From Leptospira ryugenii (GTDB lineage: Bacteria > Spirochaetota > Leptospiria > Leptospirales > Leptospiraceae): a DNA stretch of 64,000 nucleotides. This document shows positions 8,964 through 18,410 of the stretch, piece after piece. The position numbers were made by a program, and so were the translations under genes. Within the stretch, counting starts at the first letter, position 1. Each line of letters opens with the position of its first letter. The notes beneath the pieces are model-generated. The model did not search any database and was not told the origin of the DNA. It saw only the letters and a program-made list of their open reading frames with translations. The stretch is taken from positions 1-64,000 of the forward strand of contig NZ_BFBB01000008.1 in NCBI RefSeq assembly GCF_003114855.1. The letters run 5' to 3'.

Positions 8964-9368
8964 TTACTCCGATCTGCCTAGGATTTGTAAGGCTTTGGCT
9001 CGGAGAATGGGGTGTACACGAAAGTCATCTGGGTTCAGTTCTTGTGTGGGAACTTCTGAATTGGCGGGAGCTTTACTAGGCCCTGGAGGTTTCATTTCTA
9101 ATTGGACTTTATCTTTACCCAACCACTCCGACAAAGCCATGAGCATTCTTTGGAAGATCTCATCCACTTTGTCCTGTCTTCCTGCTTTTTTGTAATAGCC
9201 AAAAGCTAACATTGGTAGCTTTCGCTCGTACATAAAGTGATCCCCTAGACGGATGAGCCCATCCTGGTAGCCAGTTTTGAGAAAGAGCTCCCTTGCCTTG
9301 CGGATGTCGCCCGCGTTGAAGGCTTGGTTCCCCTCTCGGATCAACTGTGCTCTCACTTTTATGTCCAT
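8964..9368 (-). CDS. Small helical repeat-like protein upstream of antiporter
   Basis: I place the start at ATG 9368 (M-D-I-K-V-R-A-Q), giving 134 residues. An upstream extension would run into the promoter region shared with bcp and reads as noise. Residues 10-80 form TPR-like helical hairpins ([18 protein letters not shown]). The C-terminal third is proline-rich, then ends in a short helix. There is no signal peptide. It precedes the antiporter by 7 nt and diverges from bcp. Function is unknown. Confidence 0.7.
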   Translation of the reverse strand: MDIKVRAQLIREGNQAFNAGDIRKARELFLKTGYQDGLIRLGDHFMYERKLPMLAFGYYKKAGRQDKVDEIFQRMLMALSEWLGKDKVQLEMKPPGPSKAPANSEVPTQELNPDDFRVHPILRAKALQILGRSE

Positions 9369-9447
9369 ACCTAAGTTATCGCTAGATTTTCCCTGTTTTA
9401 CAACAGATTTTTGTCTAAAAAGAAAGAAATCGAAAAGAGGAGATCGC

Positions 9448-9921
9448 ATGGCAGAGATCGCATTAGGTAAAAAAGCGCCCACGTTCACAGCAAAAAATGC
9501 ACAAGGAGAATCGGTAAAACTAGCTGATTTGGTAGGGAAGGAAGGCCTTGTATTGTATTTTTACCCAAGGGATATGACTCCCGGTTGCACCACAGAAGCA
9601 TGTGATTTCCGAGATAATTTCCAGAGACTGAAGAAGTTGGGATACAACGTCATTGGAATCTCCAAAGACACTACGAAATCTCACCAAAAATTTATCGAAA
9701 AAGAGGGTTTAAACTTTGACCTGATCTCTGATGAAACCGGCGAAATCTGCGAAAAGTATGGGGTTTGGAGAGAAAAAACCTTTATGGGCAAAAAGGCAAT
9801 GGGGATAGTTCGCTCCACATTTCTTTTAGATTCTTCTCTTAAAATTAAAAAAATCTATGACAGTGTGAAGGTGAAAGGACACGTAGAAGAAATCATCAAA
9901 GACATTCAGGAACTCAAATGA
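9448..9921 (+). CDS. bcp: Thioredoxin-dependent thiol peroxidase Bcp (peroxiredoxin Q)
   Basis: The start is ATG 9448 with GAGGAG just upstream; upstream in-frame codons belong to the opposite-strand gene region. The product has 157 residues, normal for Bcp/PrxQ. It has the [13 protein letters not shown] signature, so peroxidatic Cys and resolving Cys are spaced by five as in atypical 2-Cys PrxQ enzymes. It reduces H2O2 and organic peroxides using thioredoxin in the cytoplasm. The stop overlaps the pepA start by 4 nt (ATGA), so the two are cotranslated. Confidence 0.95.
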   Translation: MAEIALGKKAPTFTAKNAQGESVKLADLVGKEGLVLYFYPRDMTPGCTTEACDFRDNFQRLKKLGYNVIGISKDTTKSHQKFIEKEGLNFDLISDETGEICEKYGVWREKTFMGKKAMGIVRSTFLLDSSLKIKKIYDSVKVKGHVEEIIKDIQELK

Positions 9922-11393
9922 AAGTGGAAAATTTGCCATTATCGTTTCACTTGGGAAAGGCCAAAGGTGCCTCTCATTATTTAGTACGATTTGTATTTCA
10001 AAAAGAAATCAGTGAAGAGCTAAACCAAAGATTTGCGGCTCAAATTTCTAGCAAAATCTTCACTGGCGACTTTGGCCAAGAATTGAAAGACGAAGCCAAT
10101 CGCATCATCTATGTAGGTTTAGGCGAAAAAGAAAAATTGGTCTTTCGTAAGTTTGCCAGTCTCTTTCTAAAATATGGAGAAAGGATCATCAAATGGGATG
10201 GAATGGGACTTGAGATTGAAATATCTACCGAGATCTCAAAGTTATTTGCAGCGGATCGAATTGCCTACCAAATCATCAATGGTATCTCAATCGGGTCCTA
10301 TCCTGTTAGCTTACTCCAAACAAAGAAAAAAGACAAAACCAATCCAGGTGATGTATATCTTTTCTTTGAAGACAAAAAAGTTGCCAAACAAGCTGAGTCA
10401 GGATTCCAAAAGGGATTGGTTGTAGCACGGCACCTAAACGGAGTTAGGCATATTGCCCACCTTCCTGCCAACTACTTTACACCTGACGATTTTGTAGCAA
10501 GATCTAGAGAGATTGCGAAAGAATTCAAATTGAATGTAAAAGTTTGGGATGAACCGCAACTGAAAAAAGAAGGATTTGGTGGCATATTAGCTGTAAGCCG
10601 TGGCTCCGAATTACAAGGGAAAATGGTTGTCCTGGAATACAAACCAAACAAAGCAAAACGTAAATTTGCTATCGTTGGCAAAGGTTTAACCTTTGATACA
10701 GGTGGCATTTCTCTAAAACCTGCTGCAGAAATGCATGAAATGAAGTACGATATGTGCGGTGCTGCTACAACGATACATGCAATCGCCGCCATCGCAGCGT
10801 TAAAATTACCCATACATATCATTGCGGCTATCGGTGTTGCTGAAAATATGCCAGATGGCAAAGCGATCAAACCAGGCGATGTCTATACTGCGTACAATGG
10901 AACAACCGTCGAAGTCCAAAACACGGATGCAGAGGGTAGACTCGTTTTAGGAGATGTTCTCTCCTATGTCAGCAAACAGTATAAGCCGGATTATATGGTG
11001 GATTTGGCAACACTCACTGGTGCGGTGATCATAGCCTTGGGCCATGAAGCTGCCGGAGTGATGACAAAATCACAAGTCATGCGAGAAGCTTTGCAAATGG
11101 CATCTGAACGATCAGACGACCGCATTTGGGAACTACCTCTTTGGGATGAATTTGGTGAGGACCTTAAGTCAGATATCGCCGATTTGAAAAATATCACTGG
11201 TGGTGGAAAGGGTGGTGGTACGGTCTCCGCTGCCGTATTTCTCTCCAAGTTTGTAGATGAAAAAATAGAATGGGCCCATATTGACATCGCAGGTGCAGCC
11301 TGGAGAAAAAAATCATCGGGCACACAAGGCAATGGACCTACAGGATATGGGGTCCGATTGCTTGTGGAACTTGCGGATATCTTAGCTTCCTAA
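9918..11393 (+). CDS. pepA: Leucyl aminopeptidase (M17 family)
   Basis: The 491-residue length is typical of M17. It carries the catalytic-domain hallmarks: [11 protein letters not shown] (first Lys and Asp metal ligand), M-K-Y-D-M-C-G-A, and the signature N-T-D-A-E-G-R-L. It is a cytoplasmic di-zinc/manganese hexameric exopeptidase removing N-terminal hydrophobic residues; in some bacteria it also binds DNA. It is translationally coupled to bcp. The 3' end overlaps the convergent SpoIIE gene by 12 bp, so no room remains for a dedicated terminator. Confidence 0.95.
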   Translation: MKVENLPLSFHLGKAKGASHYLVRFVFQKEISEELNQRFAAQISSKIFTGDFGQELKDEANRIIYVGLGEKEKLVFRKFASLFLKYGERIIKWDGMGLEIEISTEISKLFAADRIAYQIINGISIGSYPVSLLQTKKKDKTNPGDVYLFFEDKKVAKQAESGFQKGLVVARHLNGVRHIAHLPANYFTPDDFVARSREIAKEFKLNVKVWDEPQLKKEGFGGILAVSRGSELQGKMVVLEYKPNKAKRKFAIVGKGLTFDTGGISLKPAAEMHEMKYDMCGAATTIHAIAAIAALKLPIHIIAAIGVAENMPDGKAIKPGDVYTAYNGTTVEVQNTDAEGRLVLGDVLSYVSKQYKPDYMVDLATLTGAVIIALGHEAAGVMTKSQVMREALQMASERSDDRIWELPLWDEFGEDLKSDIADLKNITGGGKGGGTVSAAVFLSKFVDEKIEWAHIDIAGAAWRKKSSGTQGNGPTGYGVRLLVELADILAS

Positions 11394-13934
11394 CAAAGTC
11401 TTTAGTTTGGCTACCTGTGGATGGTTTGGATCCAAGGTAGCCATCTTTGCCAATATCTTCTCGGCTCTTTCTTTGGCTCCAATCAATCGATAACATTCCG
11501 TTAGGTGGCTCAAATTTCGAAAGTGTTTGGGATCTCGGGCTCGAATCTTTTCCGCTAAGTCAATTGCTTTCTTTACATTCTTAACTTTACGATATGAATA
11601 ACTCAAATGCAAAAGGACTTCGTTGTCATACAATAACGAAGGTTGGACTTCTTCTAAAAGTTGAATTGCTTCAGAGAACTCTTTTCTGAGGATTGCGATC
11701 CTTGCTGCCTCTTTCTTTAAGTGAACTTTTGTATCTGAACTCAAGGAATCAGAAAGAAGAAGAGATTGGATCCTGTCCCAAGCTTCTTGGTAGGAACCAG
11801 ATTCGATCGCTTTTTTGTATTCATAGTCTGGAAAAGTCTTATCCCCTACTTCTAAAATATCTTTTTTTCTTACTTGCGATGTATCACCTAACCATTGGAT
11901 GCGAATCAAGGTTAAGTCGTCAGAGAACTCACCTTTTCTTTGCAAAATCTCTACAAGTTTTGGTAGTTCAGCTTTGGCTTCTTCGATTTCGCGTAGGATC
12001 AAAGTTTCATCCTCATTGATGATCCTTTCGCCCGTTTCAGTCTCTCCCAGGATTAAATCATCTTTTCCGTCAGAGCCTATGAAGATCACGTCATCTCTCT
12101 CTAAAAAGAAAGTTTTGATACGAATCTCTGCATTGAGACCGCTCGTTCCAATTTTACGAAGTTCCAATTCTCTTTCTAAAAATTCAGCAACACCATCCCT
12201 ATAAAGAACTGTCCAAGGGTGCTCCGCGTTTGTGAAATAAAGAAGTCCATTCTCCTCATCGATCAAACCCATAACAACAGAAATGAGCATTGTCCCGTCA
12301 AAGGATTCGAATATACTTTGAAGTTCGATGAAACAATCCTTTAACCACCTTTCGGGTGTTTTGTTTCGGTATTCTTCCTTAGATTGGGTGCGTTTGAGAA
12401 CCGACCGAAAGACAACTCCCATAACCAAAGCACCACCTGCTCCCTGGATGGACTTACCCATGGCGTCTCCATTCACAAAAGAAATATAGGACTTTCCTTC
12501 CAATTCTATCTTTTCTGCGATGATGATATCTCCGCCGATCTCTTTGCGTTTGCCCTTAAACTCAAACTCTTTTTTTTGTTTTGTAAATGTTTGTATTTGT
12601 ACCTTTGAAGAATCTACAATCGCTTTAGAAAGAGGATCTAACAAAAGTGATGTTAAGAAATAATCTCCGTCCTGTTGGATTTTTAACTCTTGGACTTTGG
12701 TCAATGTATTTTTCAACTCCCGAGTTCGCTCTTCCACTTTCTTTTCCAGAGTTTCATTCAATATCTCTACTTGTCTATGCACACGTAAAAAACGATTTGC
12801 CAATACGACTGCAATCCCGAGCACAAAACTTAGGAAACCAAACCTAAGCAAATTTAAGTTTTGTAAGGGAAGGAGCCCTGTAGCACCAAGGATATCCCAA
12901 GCCCCGCAGATCAGTAGCATAACCATACCGATTAACATACGATATGCGTCTTTATTGCGAGAAATCATTGATCTAATAATCAAATAAATGTAATAAATTG
13001 CTAAAATCAGGATAGTAAATTGCCAAGTTAAGAGAATTTTACCTGATATAGAACGAGTTACAAAAAACTGAAGGAAAGCGGCAACGGCAATCACCGAAAA
13101 TATAATTTTGGCAAAACGACTCAAACGCCCCAAGAAAAACACATCCATAAACAATAAGAGCCAAACAGGAATAAAGAAAACCACAACGTATTCGATTCTA
13201 GTTTGTAGATATGGCTCCAATCCTAAATAATAGACTGCTTGCGAACGAAAAACCATATAAATAGATAAAAAGACGGCAAACATCGCATAATAAAGATTAT
13301 AGACTTCATTCCTTCGTTTCAAATAGAATAAACCATGGTAGATCCCTACAAAGAGATACAGAAACAATAGCATGTAGGTAAAATACTCTTCATTGATCTT
13401 TTGGTTTTCCGAAGCAAAGTCAATCTTTGCTGGAATGTCATTCATCGTTTTATAAATTGTACACTCTTCTCCCAATTCCGATGCAATCCATATCCTAAGA
13501 ACATTTTCCCCTATCCTCAAATCGTTACGGTTGATGGGCACAATGATATGCCTTCTATATCCACTCGTTTTGATATGCTCTCCGTCCAGATCACCTTGCG
13601 AGTGTACTAGTTTCCCATTGATAAAGACTCGGTGGACATTTGATATATAGGGAAGGTGCAAAGAAAATGCATCGGAAAGTGTTGCCTGGAAATCTTCTTC
13701 TTTAATTTGGAATTTACGTATCGTTGTTATCCGACGCACCGAATCGGAACCGAAGTCAATATCTTTCAATGCATTTGCAATGGGCAATTCTGCTAAGCTT
13801 ACCCAAGAGGGAGATACTTGGTCTTCTTCTGTCCAATTTTTTGTTACGTACCAATCCTTGGTTAAATCTACAGGAAGTGCCCAAAGCGTTTGAGAATAAA
13901 AAACACCAATGGCCAGGAGAAGCTTGTATATCAT
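11382..13934 (-). CDS. 7TMR-DISM / SpoIIE-type phosphatase with TPR tail
   Basis: This 850-residue modular signalling protein starts with a signal peptide (1-19), then a periplasmic 7TMR-DISMED2-like sensor (about 25-165), seven membrane helices (about 180-385), a coiled coil (385-420), and a PP2C/SpoIIE serine phosphatase domain (about 460-690; G-D-I-I-I-A, F-V-N-G-D-A-M-G-K-S, S-D-G-K-D-D). TPR-like repeats make up the C-terminal 150 residues. It probably dephosphorylates a STAS anti-sigma antagonist in response to an envelope signal; a STAS protein is encoded at 59.4 kb but linkage is unproven. It overlaps the Ppx/GppA stop by 4 nt, so the two are coexpressed. Confidence 0.88.
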   Translation of the reverse strand: MIYKLLLAIGVFYSQTLWALPVDLTKDWYVTKNWTEEDQVSPSWVSLAELPIANALKDIDFGSDSVRRITTIRKFQIKEEDFQATLSDAFSLHLPYISNVHRVFINGKLVHSQGDLDGEHIKTSGYRRHIIVPINRNDLRIGENVLRIWIASELGEECTIYKTMNDIPAKIDFASENQKINEEYFTYMLLFLYLFVGIYHGLFYLKRRNEVYNLYYAMFAVFLSIYMVFRSQAVYYLGLEPYLQTRIEYVVVFFIPVWLLLFMDVFFLGRLSRFAKIIFSVIAVAAFLQFFVTRSISGKILLTWQFTILILAIYYIYLIIRSMISRNKDAYRMLIGMVMLLICGAWDILGATGLLPLQNLNLLRFGFLSFVLGIAVVLANRFLRVHRQVEILNETLEKKVEERTRELKNTLTKVQELKIQQDGDYFLTSLLLDPLSKAIVDSSKVQIQTFTKQKKEFEFKGKRKEIGGDIIIAEKIELEGKSYISFVNGDAMGKSIQGAGGALVMGVVFRSVLKRTQSKEEYRNKTPERWLKDCFIELQSIFESFDGTMLISVVMGLIDEENGLLYFTNAEHPWTVLYRDGVAEFLERELELRKIGTSGLNAEIRIKTFFLERDDVIFIGSDGKDDLILGETETGERIINEDETLILREIEEAKAELPKLVEILQRKGEFSDDLTLIRIQWLGDTSQVRKKDILEVGDKTFPDYEYKKAIESGSYQEAWDRIQSLLLSDSLSSDTKVHLKKEAARIAILRKEFSEAIQLLEEVQPSLLYDNEVLLHLSYSYRKVKNVKKAIDLAEKIRARDPKHFRNLSHLTECYRLIGAKERAEKILAKMATLDPNHPQVAKLKTLLGS

Positions 13935-15532
13935 TTCATTACACTCACAAATTCAATCTGAAAAGGAAAGGTATTCTCAAACAAGTCCTTCTTTTCTTCG
14001 ACTGACCAAAGTTCTAAATGTGGATCTTTATTTTTGTCATGAAATAACTCACAGATTACTCGATTGCCTATAACCTTTGCAGAAACAGAGTTCAGTATCG
14101 ATGTTTCTGATCGATCTAAACCATCACCTATCCGCAGCAATGCGGCTAACTTTTTTACCAATAGTTGGTCTTCTGGTCGAAGGACTTTAAATTCTTCATG
14201 TTTTTGCTTTGGACCACCTTTTCTATGATACCTTGCAATTAGCGCAATGATTTCGATTTCAGCATTTGAAAAACCAACCATCGCATCCGAATGCCGAATG
14301 ATATAATAACTATGTTTATGGTAGGAGTGGTGAGAGATACAAAGTCCAACCTGGTGCAAATGGCAAGCCGCCTCCAAGTATTCTCTTTCTACACCACCTA
14401 ATTTATGTACATCCTTTAAATCATCAAATAATTGCAATGTGAGTAAAGTGACTTGCTTTGCATGCGCCTTTCCGTTTGGGTATAAATTGGCGATTGTTTT
14501 GATCGCCTTCTCTCGGATATTGCCCAGTTCCGGGACAGGTGAGCTTTCAAGGCGAAAGTAGGATTCAATGGTATCATACACGATCCCATCACGGAGGGCG
14601 AAATCAGAGACTGTTACAGACTGTGCCTTTAAACGATGTAGGACTTCATCCAAAACAAGGAGCCCACCAACTATGATGTCTGCTCTTTTTGACTCTAAGC
14701 CAGGTAATTTTAATCGCTTCTTCACCGTGTCCGCTTCGAGAAGGTGTTTTTTTACCTCTTTGAATTGGTCATAACGAAATTCATAACCATTCAAACGCTC
14801 TCGTTTCTCCCCAGCCTTTTCTAAAATCATCGAAGCCAATGAAGTAACCGTTCCCGAAGAACCCACAACGGTAAATGGCTTCCAAGGTTCAATTTGTGGG
14901 ATAAAAGCAGAGAGCACAGATTCAATATGTATCTTACATTTTTGCAGGTCTAAGGCTGTGATCGGATCTTTTTTTAAAAATTTTTCGGTGAGCCGAATAG
15001 CACCTAACTTTAAACTGCTGGAAAATAGAATTTCTCCTTTTTCTCCCACAAGAAGTTCCGTACTTCCTCCGCCTATATCTATCATTAGAATTCTTTTTTC
15101 ATACAAAGGCAAACCTTGCAAGATTCCTAAGTAAATCAACCTCGCCTCTTCATTGCCTGAAATGACATCGATCTTTAAACCGACTTCTATTTCGGCACGT
15201 CTCAAGAACACATCACGATTCTCTGCTTCACGTAACGCACTAGTGGCGACTGCTCGAATGTCTGCTTTGTAAGAATCTGCTAGAGTCTTAAATCGTTTGA
15301 GGCAAGCAATGCCTCGATCGAAGGCATCTTCTTGGATGACCGCATAATCCGCGCTACCGCTTCCTAATCGTACGGTCTCTTTTTCCTTTGTGAGTGACTC
15401 AAGAGTGCCATCTAAACGGACCTTGACAATGACAATGTGGAAGGAGTTGGTGCCTAAGTCGATGGCGGCTAGGATTCGTTCTTTGGATTCTGCTTGTAAA
15501 CGGCTCTTAAATCTTTGTCCAAGTGGTATCAT
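13931..15532 (-). CDS. Ppx/GppA family phosphatase
   Basis: I choose ATG 15532 (M-I-P-L-G-Q), about 533 residues; a TTG at 15577 would add 15 residues. Residues 24-34 read A-A-I-D-L-G-T-N-S-F-H, the first phosphate-binding motif of the actin-like Ppx/GppA fold, followed by I-D-I-G-G-G-S-T-E and G-S-S-G-T-V-T-S. The C-terminal 200 residues form an HD-like helical domain. Such enzymes hydrolyse polyphosphate or pppGpp, feeding the stringent response. The stop overlaps the start of the SpoIIE phosphatase gene (ATGA). Whether it is Ppx or GppA cannot be told here. Confidence 0.9.
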   Translation of the reverse strand: MIPLGQRFKSRLQAESKERILAAIDLGTNSFHIVIVKVRLDGTLESLTKEKETVRLGSGSADYAVIQEDAFDRGIACLKRFKTLADSYKADIRAVATSALREAENRDVFLRRAEIEVGLKIDVISGNEEARLIYLGILQGLPLYEKRILMIDIGGGSTELLVGEKGEILFSSSLKLGAIRLTEKFLKKDPITALDLQKCKIHIESVLSAFIPQIEPWKPFTVVGSSGTVTSLASMILEKAGEKRERLNGYEFRYDQFKEVKKHLLEADTVKKRLKLPGLESKRADIIVGGLLVLDEVLHRLKAQSVTVSDFALRDGIVYDTIESYFRLESSPVPELGNIREKAIKTIANLYPNGKAHAKQVTLLTLQLFDDLKDVHKLGGVEREYLEAACHLHQVGLCISHHSYHKHSYYIIRHSDAMVGFSNAEIEIIALIARYHRKGGPKQKHEEFKVLRPEDQLLVKKLAALLRIGDGLDRSETSILNSVSAKVIGNRVICELFHDKNKDPHLELWSVEEKKDLFENTFPFQIEFVSVMK

Positions 15533-15685
15533 TTTGGTCTTACAAAGTGTATAGAAAATTTTTACGGTTGAAAGCAAAATCCAGCCGAAAATTATTGGGA
15601 ACAGGTAGTTTTATTCAATTACGGTGGTTTTCCGAAAGGATCTCCCAAGTTTCCTACCGTTTTCATTCTTTCACCAGGACTTACT

Positions 15686-16708
15686 ATGATTTTTGATAAC
15701 CTCTATGGACTCTTCTCGAATGACATGGGCATCGACCTCGGAACGGCCAATACGCTCGTCCACGTAAAAGGCCAGGGAATTGTCCTTTCGGAACCTTCTG
15801 TGGTGGCAGTCCAGGCTTCCACTGGCAAGGTTTTGGCCGTTGGCCAAGAGGCAAAACGGATGCTCGGAAGGACACCTGGGGACATCGTTGCCATCCGGCC
15901 TATGAAAGACGGTGTCATCGCCGACTTCGAAACCGTCGAAAAAATGATTCGATACTTCATCGCTAAGGTGCACAACCGCACGACCTTCGTCAAACCCCGC
16001 ATCGTGATTGGGGTTCCTTCTGGAATCACCGAGGTGGAAAAACGAGCCGTTCGCGAATCGGCAGAGCAAGCCGGTGCCCGTGAAATCTTCCTCATTGAGG
16101 AGGCCCTGGCAGCAGCCATTGGTGCCAATATTCCTATCCATGAACCAGCAGGGAACATGATCGTAGATATCGGGGGTGGTACAACCGAAATCGCCGTGAT
16201 CTCTCTTGGTGGTATGGTGATCGCAGAATCCATCCGAACGGGTGGAGATGAGTTTGATGACGCCATCGTTAAGTATCTGCGTAACCAGTACAACTTGGTC
16301 GTAGGGGAAAGAACAGCGGAAGACATCAAGCTTACCATTGGCAATGCATTTGCGGACAAACGAGTGGATACTATGGAAGTGAAAGGCCGTGATGCCATTT
16401 CTGGTCTCCCTCGCACCTTGGAACTAGACTCCAACGAAATCCGAAAAGCTCTGAAAGAACCAACCGACGAAATCCTAGACGGAATCAAATCTGTCTTGGA
16501 ACGCACCCCACCAGAACTGGCAGCAGACATTGTGGAACGAGGGATCGTTTTGACAGGCGGTGGTTGCCTTCTCCGTGGACTGGAACATTACCTCACAAAA
16601 GAAACAGGTGTGCCGGTCTTCCGTGCTGAAAACCCGCTAACATGCGTTGTGTTAGGAACAGGTCGTTACCTAGACGAATTGAAGTACATCAAACCAGGCA
16701 TCCACTAA
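15686..16708 (+). CDS. mreB: Rod-shape determining protein MreB
   Basis: The 340-residue bacterial actin carries phosphate-1 motif D-L-G-T-A-N-T (about 12-18), [10 protein letters not shown] (phosphate 2, about 160) and adenosine motif V-L-T-G-G-G-C-L-L. MreB filaments under the inner membrane guide lateral peptidoglycan synthesis with MreC, MreD, PBP2 and RodA; those genes are at 52.0-57.1 kb here rather than next door. The gene is visibly richer in G+C than its downstream neighbours and ends at a strong terminator. Confidence 0.97.
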   Translation: MIFDNLYGLFSNDMGIDLGTANTLVHVKGQGIVLSEPSVVAVQASTGKVLAVGQEAKRMLGRTPGDIVAIRPMKDGVIADFETVEKMIRYFIAKVHNRTTFVKPRIVIGVPSGITEVEKRAVRESAEQAGAREIFLIEEALAAAIGANIPIHEPAGNMIVDIGGGTTEIAVISLGGMVIAESIRTGGDEFDDAIVKYLRNQYNLVVGERTAEDIKLTIGNAFADKRVDTMEVKGRDAISGLPRTLELDSNEIRKALKEPTDEILDGIKSVLERTPPELAADIVERGIVLTGGGCLLRGLEHYLTKETGVPVFRAENPLTCVVLGTGRYLDELKYIKPGIH

Positions 16709-16745
16709 ATCAAGATTCCGCTCTCATGGCGGTTCATCCAAAGAG

Positions 16746-16777
16746 AAAAAGGGAACAATCTGTTCCCTTTTTTTTTT
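16746..16777 (+). terminator. Rho-independent terminator of mreB
   Basis: The sequence A5-GGGAACA, loop ATC, then TGTTCCC followed by ten T residues forms a perfect stem with T-tract about 40 nt after the mreB stop. This closes the mreB transcript before the accessory block. Confidence 0.9.
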
Positions 16778-16861
16778 GGGCGCACGTTTCCGGCTCTCCG
16801 CTCCAATCTTTGCTTACGCAAAGGATTTCCGCTGCGATCCGGGGCGCGGGGGGGGGGGGGG
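16778..16861. repeat. GC-rich intergenic element ending in a 14-G homopolymer
   Basis: This stretch is far richer in G+C than its surroundings. It contains a near-perfect hairpin AATCTTTGC/GCAAAGGATT (about 16805-16828, loop TTAC, one bulge) between two GGCGC boxes, and finishes in an uninterrupted run of 14 G at 16848-16861. It looks like a dispersed intergenic repeat; no second copy was seen in this window. The homopolymer is a slippage hotspot and also an assembly risk. Confidence 0.5.
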
Positions 16862-16914
16862 TATCAAAAAAAGAATCTGACCTCTTAAAAAATTATTGAA
16901 TGAAAGTACAAAGA

Positions 16915-17976
16915 TTAATTTTTTACGGTAAATTTCATTTCAATTGGGTTCTCTGAAAGTTCTTTATCTACATAACGTAATAGAGTCGGTTTACTCGACC
17001 TTGGAATGCTGAAGTAAACAATCATTTCAGGATACCAACCAGACGAGTTTGGCTTCAAACTTACAAAGCTCGAAAGTGTCTTAAACTGGTTATTCTCGGC
17101 AGAAATACTCTCCATAGCTGGAACTTCTTTTCCATCTACAACAAGTCTAAAATTTTGAGAGCTTATCGATAAAATTCGATCTGTATTATTCTGAAACAAA
17201 AGTTCCACTCTACAAATTTTGTTACCGACTCCCGCGGTCATATAAGATCTATTAGCTGAATCTACTAATACGTCACAGATAGAGGTATCCGTATGGGCAA
17301 GTCTCATGGGAAGATTTAATTTTTTATAGTTACCTCTGAAGGTGGAGATAGCTATATTTCTAGTTTCAATTTCTTCCAGCGCAGAATTGATAGTTTCTGA
17401 AAGAACATATTGAATGTAATCAATCTCTTTTGACTTACTGGAACCAAAAGGGAAAAGTAGCCAGCTTCTCCACTCATCTATCGTTGGTGAGTCGATGGGT
17501 TTTAATGGATACGCATTTCCATTGCTATCATAGATGATCGGAACCACGCTAAATTGGAATGTTTTTTTGAGAGGCAAAATTCCTAAGGTTGTTAATCCTA
17601 AAATGTTCATTAGGAGATTTACCGATTTTTGCTGATAATTATATTGTAATTCTAGAATATCCCTTTTGTTCATTTTTAGATATTCCTGCGAATAATCAAA
17701 TTGACTACCATCTCCTATCGTATCGATAAATGTAAATTGTTCGCTTGATTTATTCTTTTCAGCGATTGTTCTCATGACTGCTAAAGGTAAAGATTCTGCA
17801 GTCGATTTAATAGAAATCCCGTTGTTTTCCATTCTGGTAAGCGCTATGCCTAGAGTTTTTTTCCCCATGACTTGATTCCTTCCATTCAACTCACCTGGAA
17901 GAGAATAATAGGCACAATTTATGAATAAGCTAACAAAAACAAGGAGGCAAAATGTGGATGAAAAAAACTTGTACAT
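16915..17976 (-). CDS. Putative lipoprotein of unknown function
   Basis: The 353-residue product has a signal sequence ending L-F-I-N-C (Cys21), a spirochaetal lipobox, followed by A-Y-Y-S-L-P-G-E. The rest is soluble with a hydrophobic stretch near 120-140 and a beta-rich C-terminal half (F-R-L-V-V-D-G-K-E-V-P). I do not recognise a domain. The AT-rich composition matches the following accessory genes rather than mreB. It reads toward mreB and diverges from the 952-residue lipoprotein gene. Confidence 0.6.
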   Translation of the reverse strand: MYKFFSSTFCLLVFVSLFINCAYYSLPGELNGRNQVMGKKTLGIALTRMENNGISIKSTAESLPLAVMRTIAEKNKSSEQFTFIDTIGDGSQFDYSQEYLKMNKRDILELQYNYQQKSVNLLMNILGLTTLGILPLKKTFQFSVVPIIYDSNGNAYPLKPIDSPTIDEWRSWLLFPFGSSKSKEIDYIQYVLSETINSALEEIETRNIAISTFRGNYKKLNLPMRLAHTDTSICDVLVDSANRSYMTAGVGNKICRVELLFQNNTDRILSISSQNFRLVVDGKEVPAMESISAENNQFKTLSSFVSLKPNSSGWYPEMIVYFSIPRSSKPTLLRYVDKELSENPIEMKFTVKN

Positions 17977-18138
17977 TTGGAAGTTCCCTTAATTTATTAA
18001 TAGGCTATAGTCATTCGAACATCGGAGTATGGTCAAGAAAATTACTTCTTATTGTTAATCTTAATGCTTATCCAGATCTTCCAAAGATCGAAAAGATAAT
18101 AACCGATATTCTTATTGCAGGAACAAGATTAAATATGC

Positions 18139-18259
18139 AACCGAGACTTTCTCCATTTTCGTTGCAGCAACTCCAGTAGCAGGAAACCAATCTCTTATCA
18201 ATTCACGTACCTATTATTATTTCAAGCCAGGCTGTGCTTATCTACCTTATATGGTCCGT
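18139..18259 (+). pseudogene. Partial copy of the modular lipoprotein gene
   Basis: These 121 nt align without gaps to 18950-19070, inside the lipoprotein gene, with about 10 mismatches by eye. In the gene that segment encodes the junction after the first beta domain (F-G-T-A-T-P-P-A-G-N-Q). Both flanks lose similarity abruptly. It is best read as debris of a tandem paralogue or of an unequal recombination. Confidence 0.75.
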
Positions 18260-18340
18260 TCTCCGATCATTTAATGTCAAAAAAATTACGAAGGACATAT
18301 AAATCCGACCTTCATTTTTTTTTGTTAGTGCTTAAAAATA

Positions 18341-18369
18341 TTGCAATTCGTTCGCCTTTTTTCTATACT
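18341..18369 (+). promoter_or_regulatory. Sigma-70-type promoter of the modular lipoprotein
   Basis: TTGCAA (18341-18346) and TATACT (18364-18369) are separated by exactly 17 bp and lie 41 nt upstream of the ATG at 18411. Both boxes differ from consensus by one or two bases. Confidence 0.65.
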
Positions 18370-18410
18370 TGCCAGAATAATTGAAATTGAAATGCTAACA
18401 AGGACTAACG

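Larger units (their letters stand above)
17977..18410. other. Intergenic region with lipoprotein-gene remnant and promoter
   Basis: These 434 nt hold no intact gene. The first part diverges from the minus-strand lipoprotein, the middle carries a 121-nt copy of an internal piece of the downstream 952-residue gene, and the end carries that gene's promoter. Short readable frames here are broken. Confidence 0.6.

Noticed and set aside
9277..9447. N-terminal extension of Bcp to 9277
   Set aside because: It overlaps the divergent helical-protein gene and its promoter. The family starts at the ATG at 9448, which has a GAGGAG ribosome-binding site.
15703..16530. Long minus-strand open frame (275 codons) opposite mreB
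   Set aside because: It mirrors the well-supported mreB gene, is rich in Ser/Arg/Ile as expected for an antisense frame, and has no recognisable domain or start signal.
16848..16861. Phase-variable G-tract controlling a neighbouring gene
   Set aside because: The run is not inside a coding frame and lies downstream of both neighbouring genes (mreB and the lipoprotein at 16915 read toward it), so it is not in a promoter.
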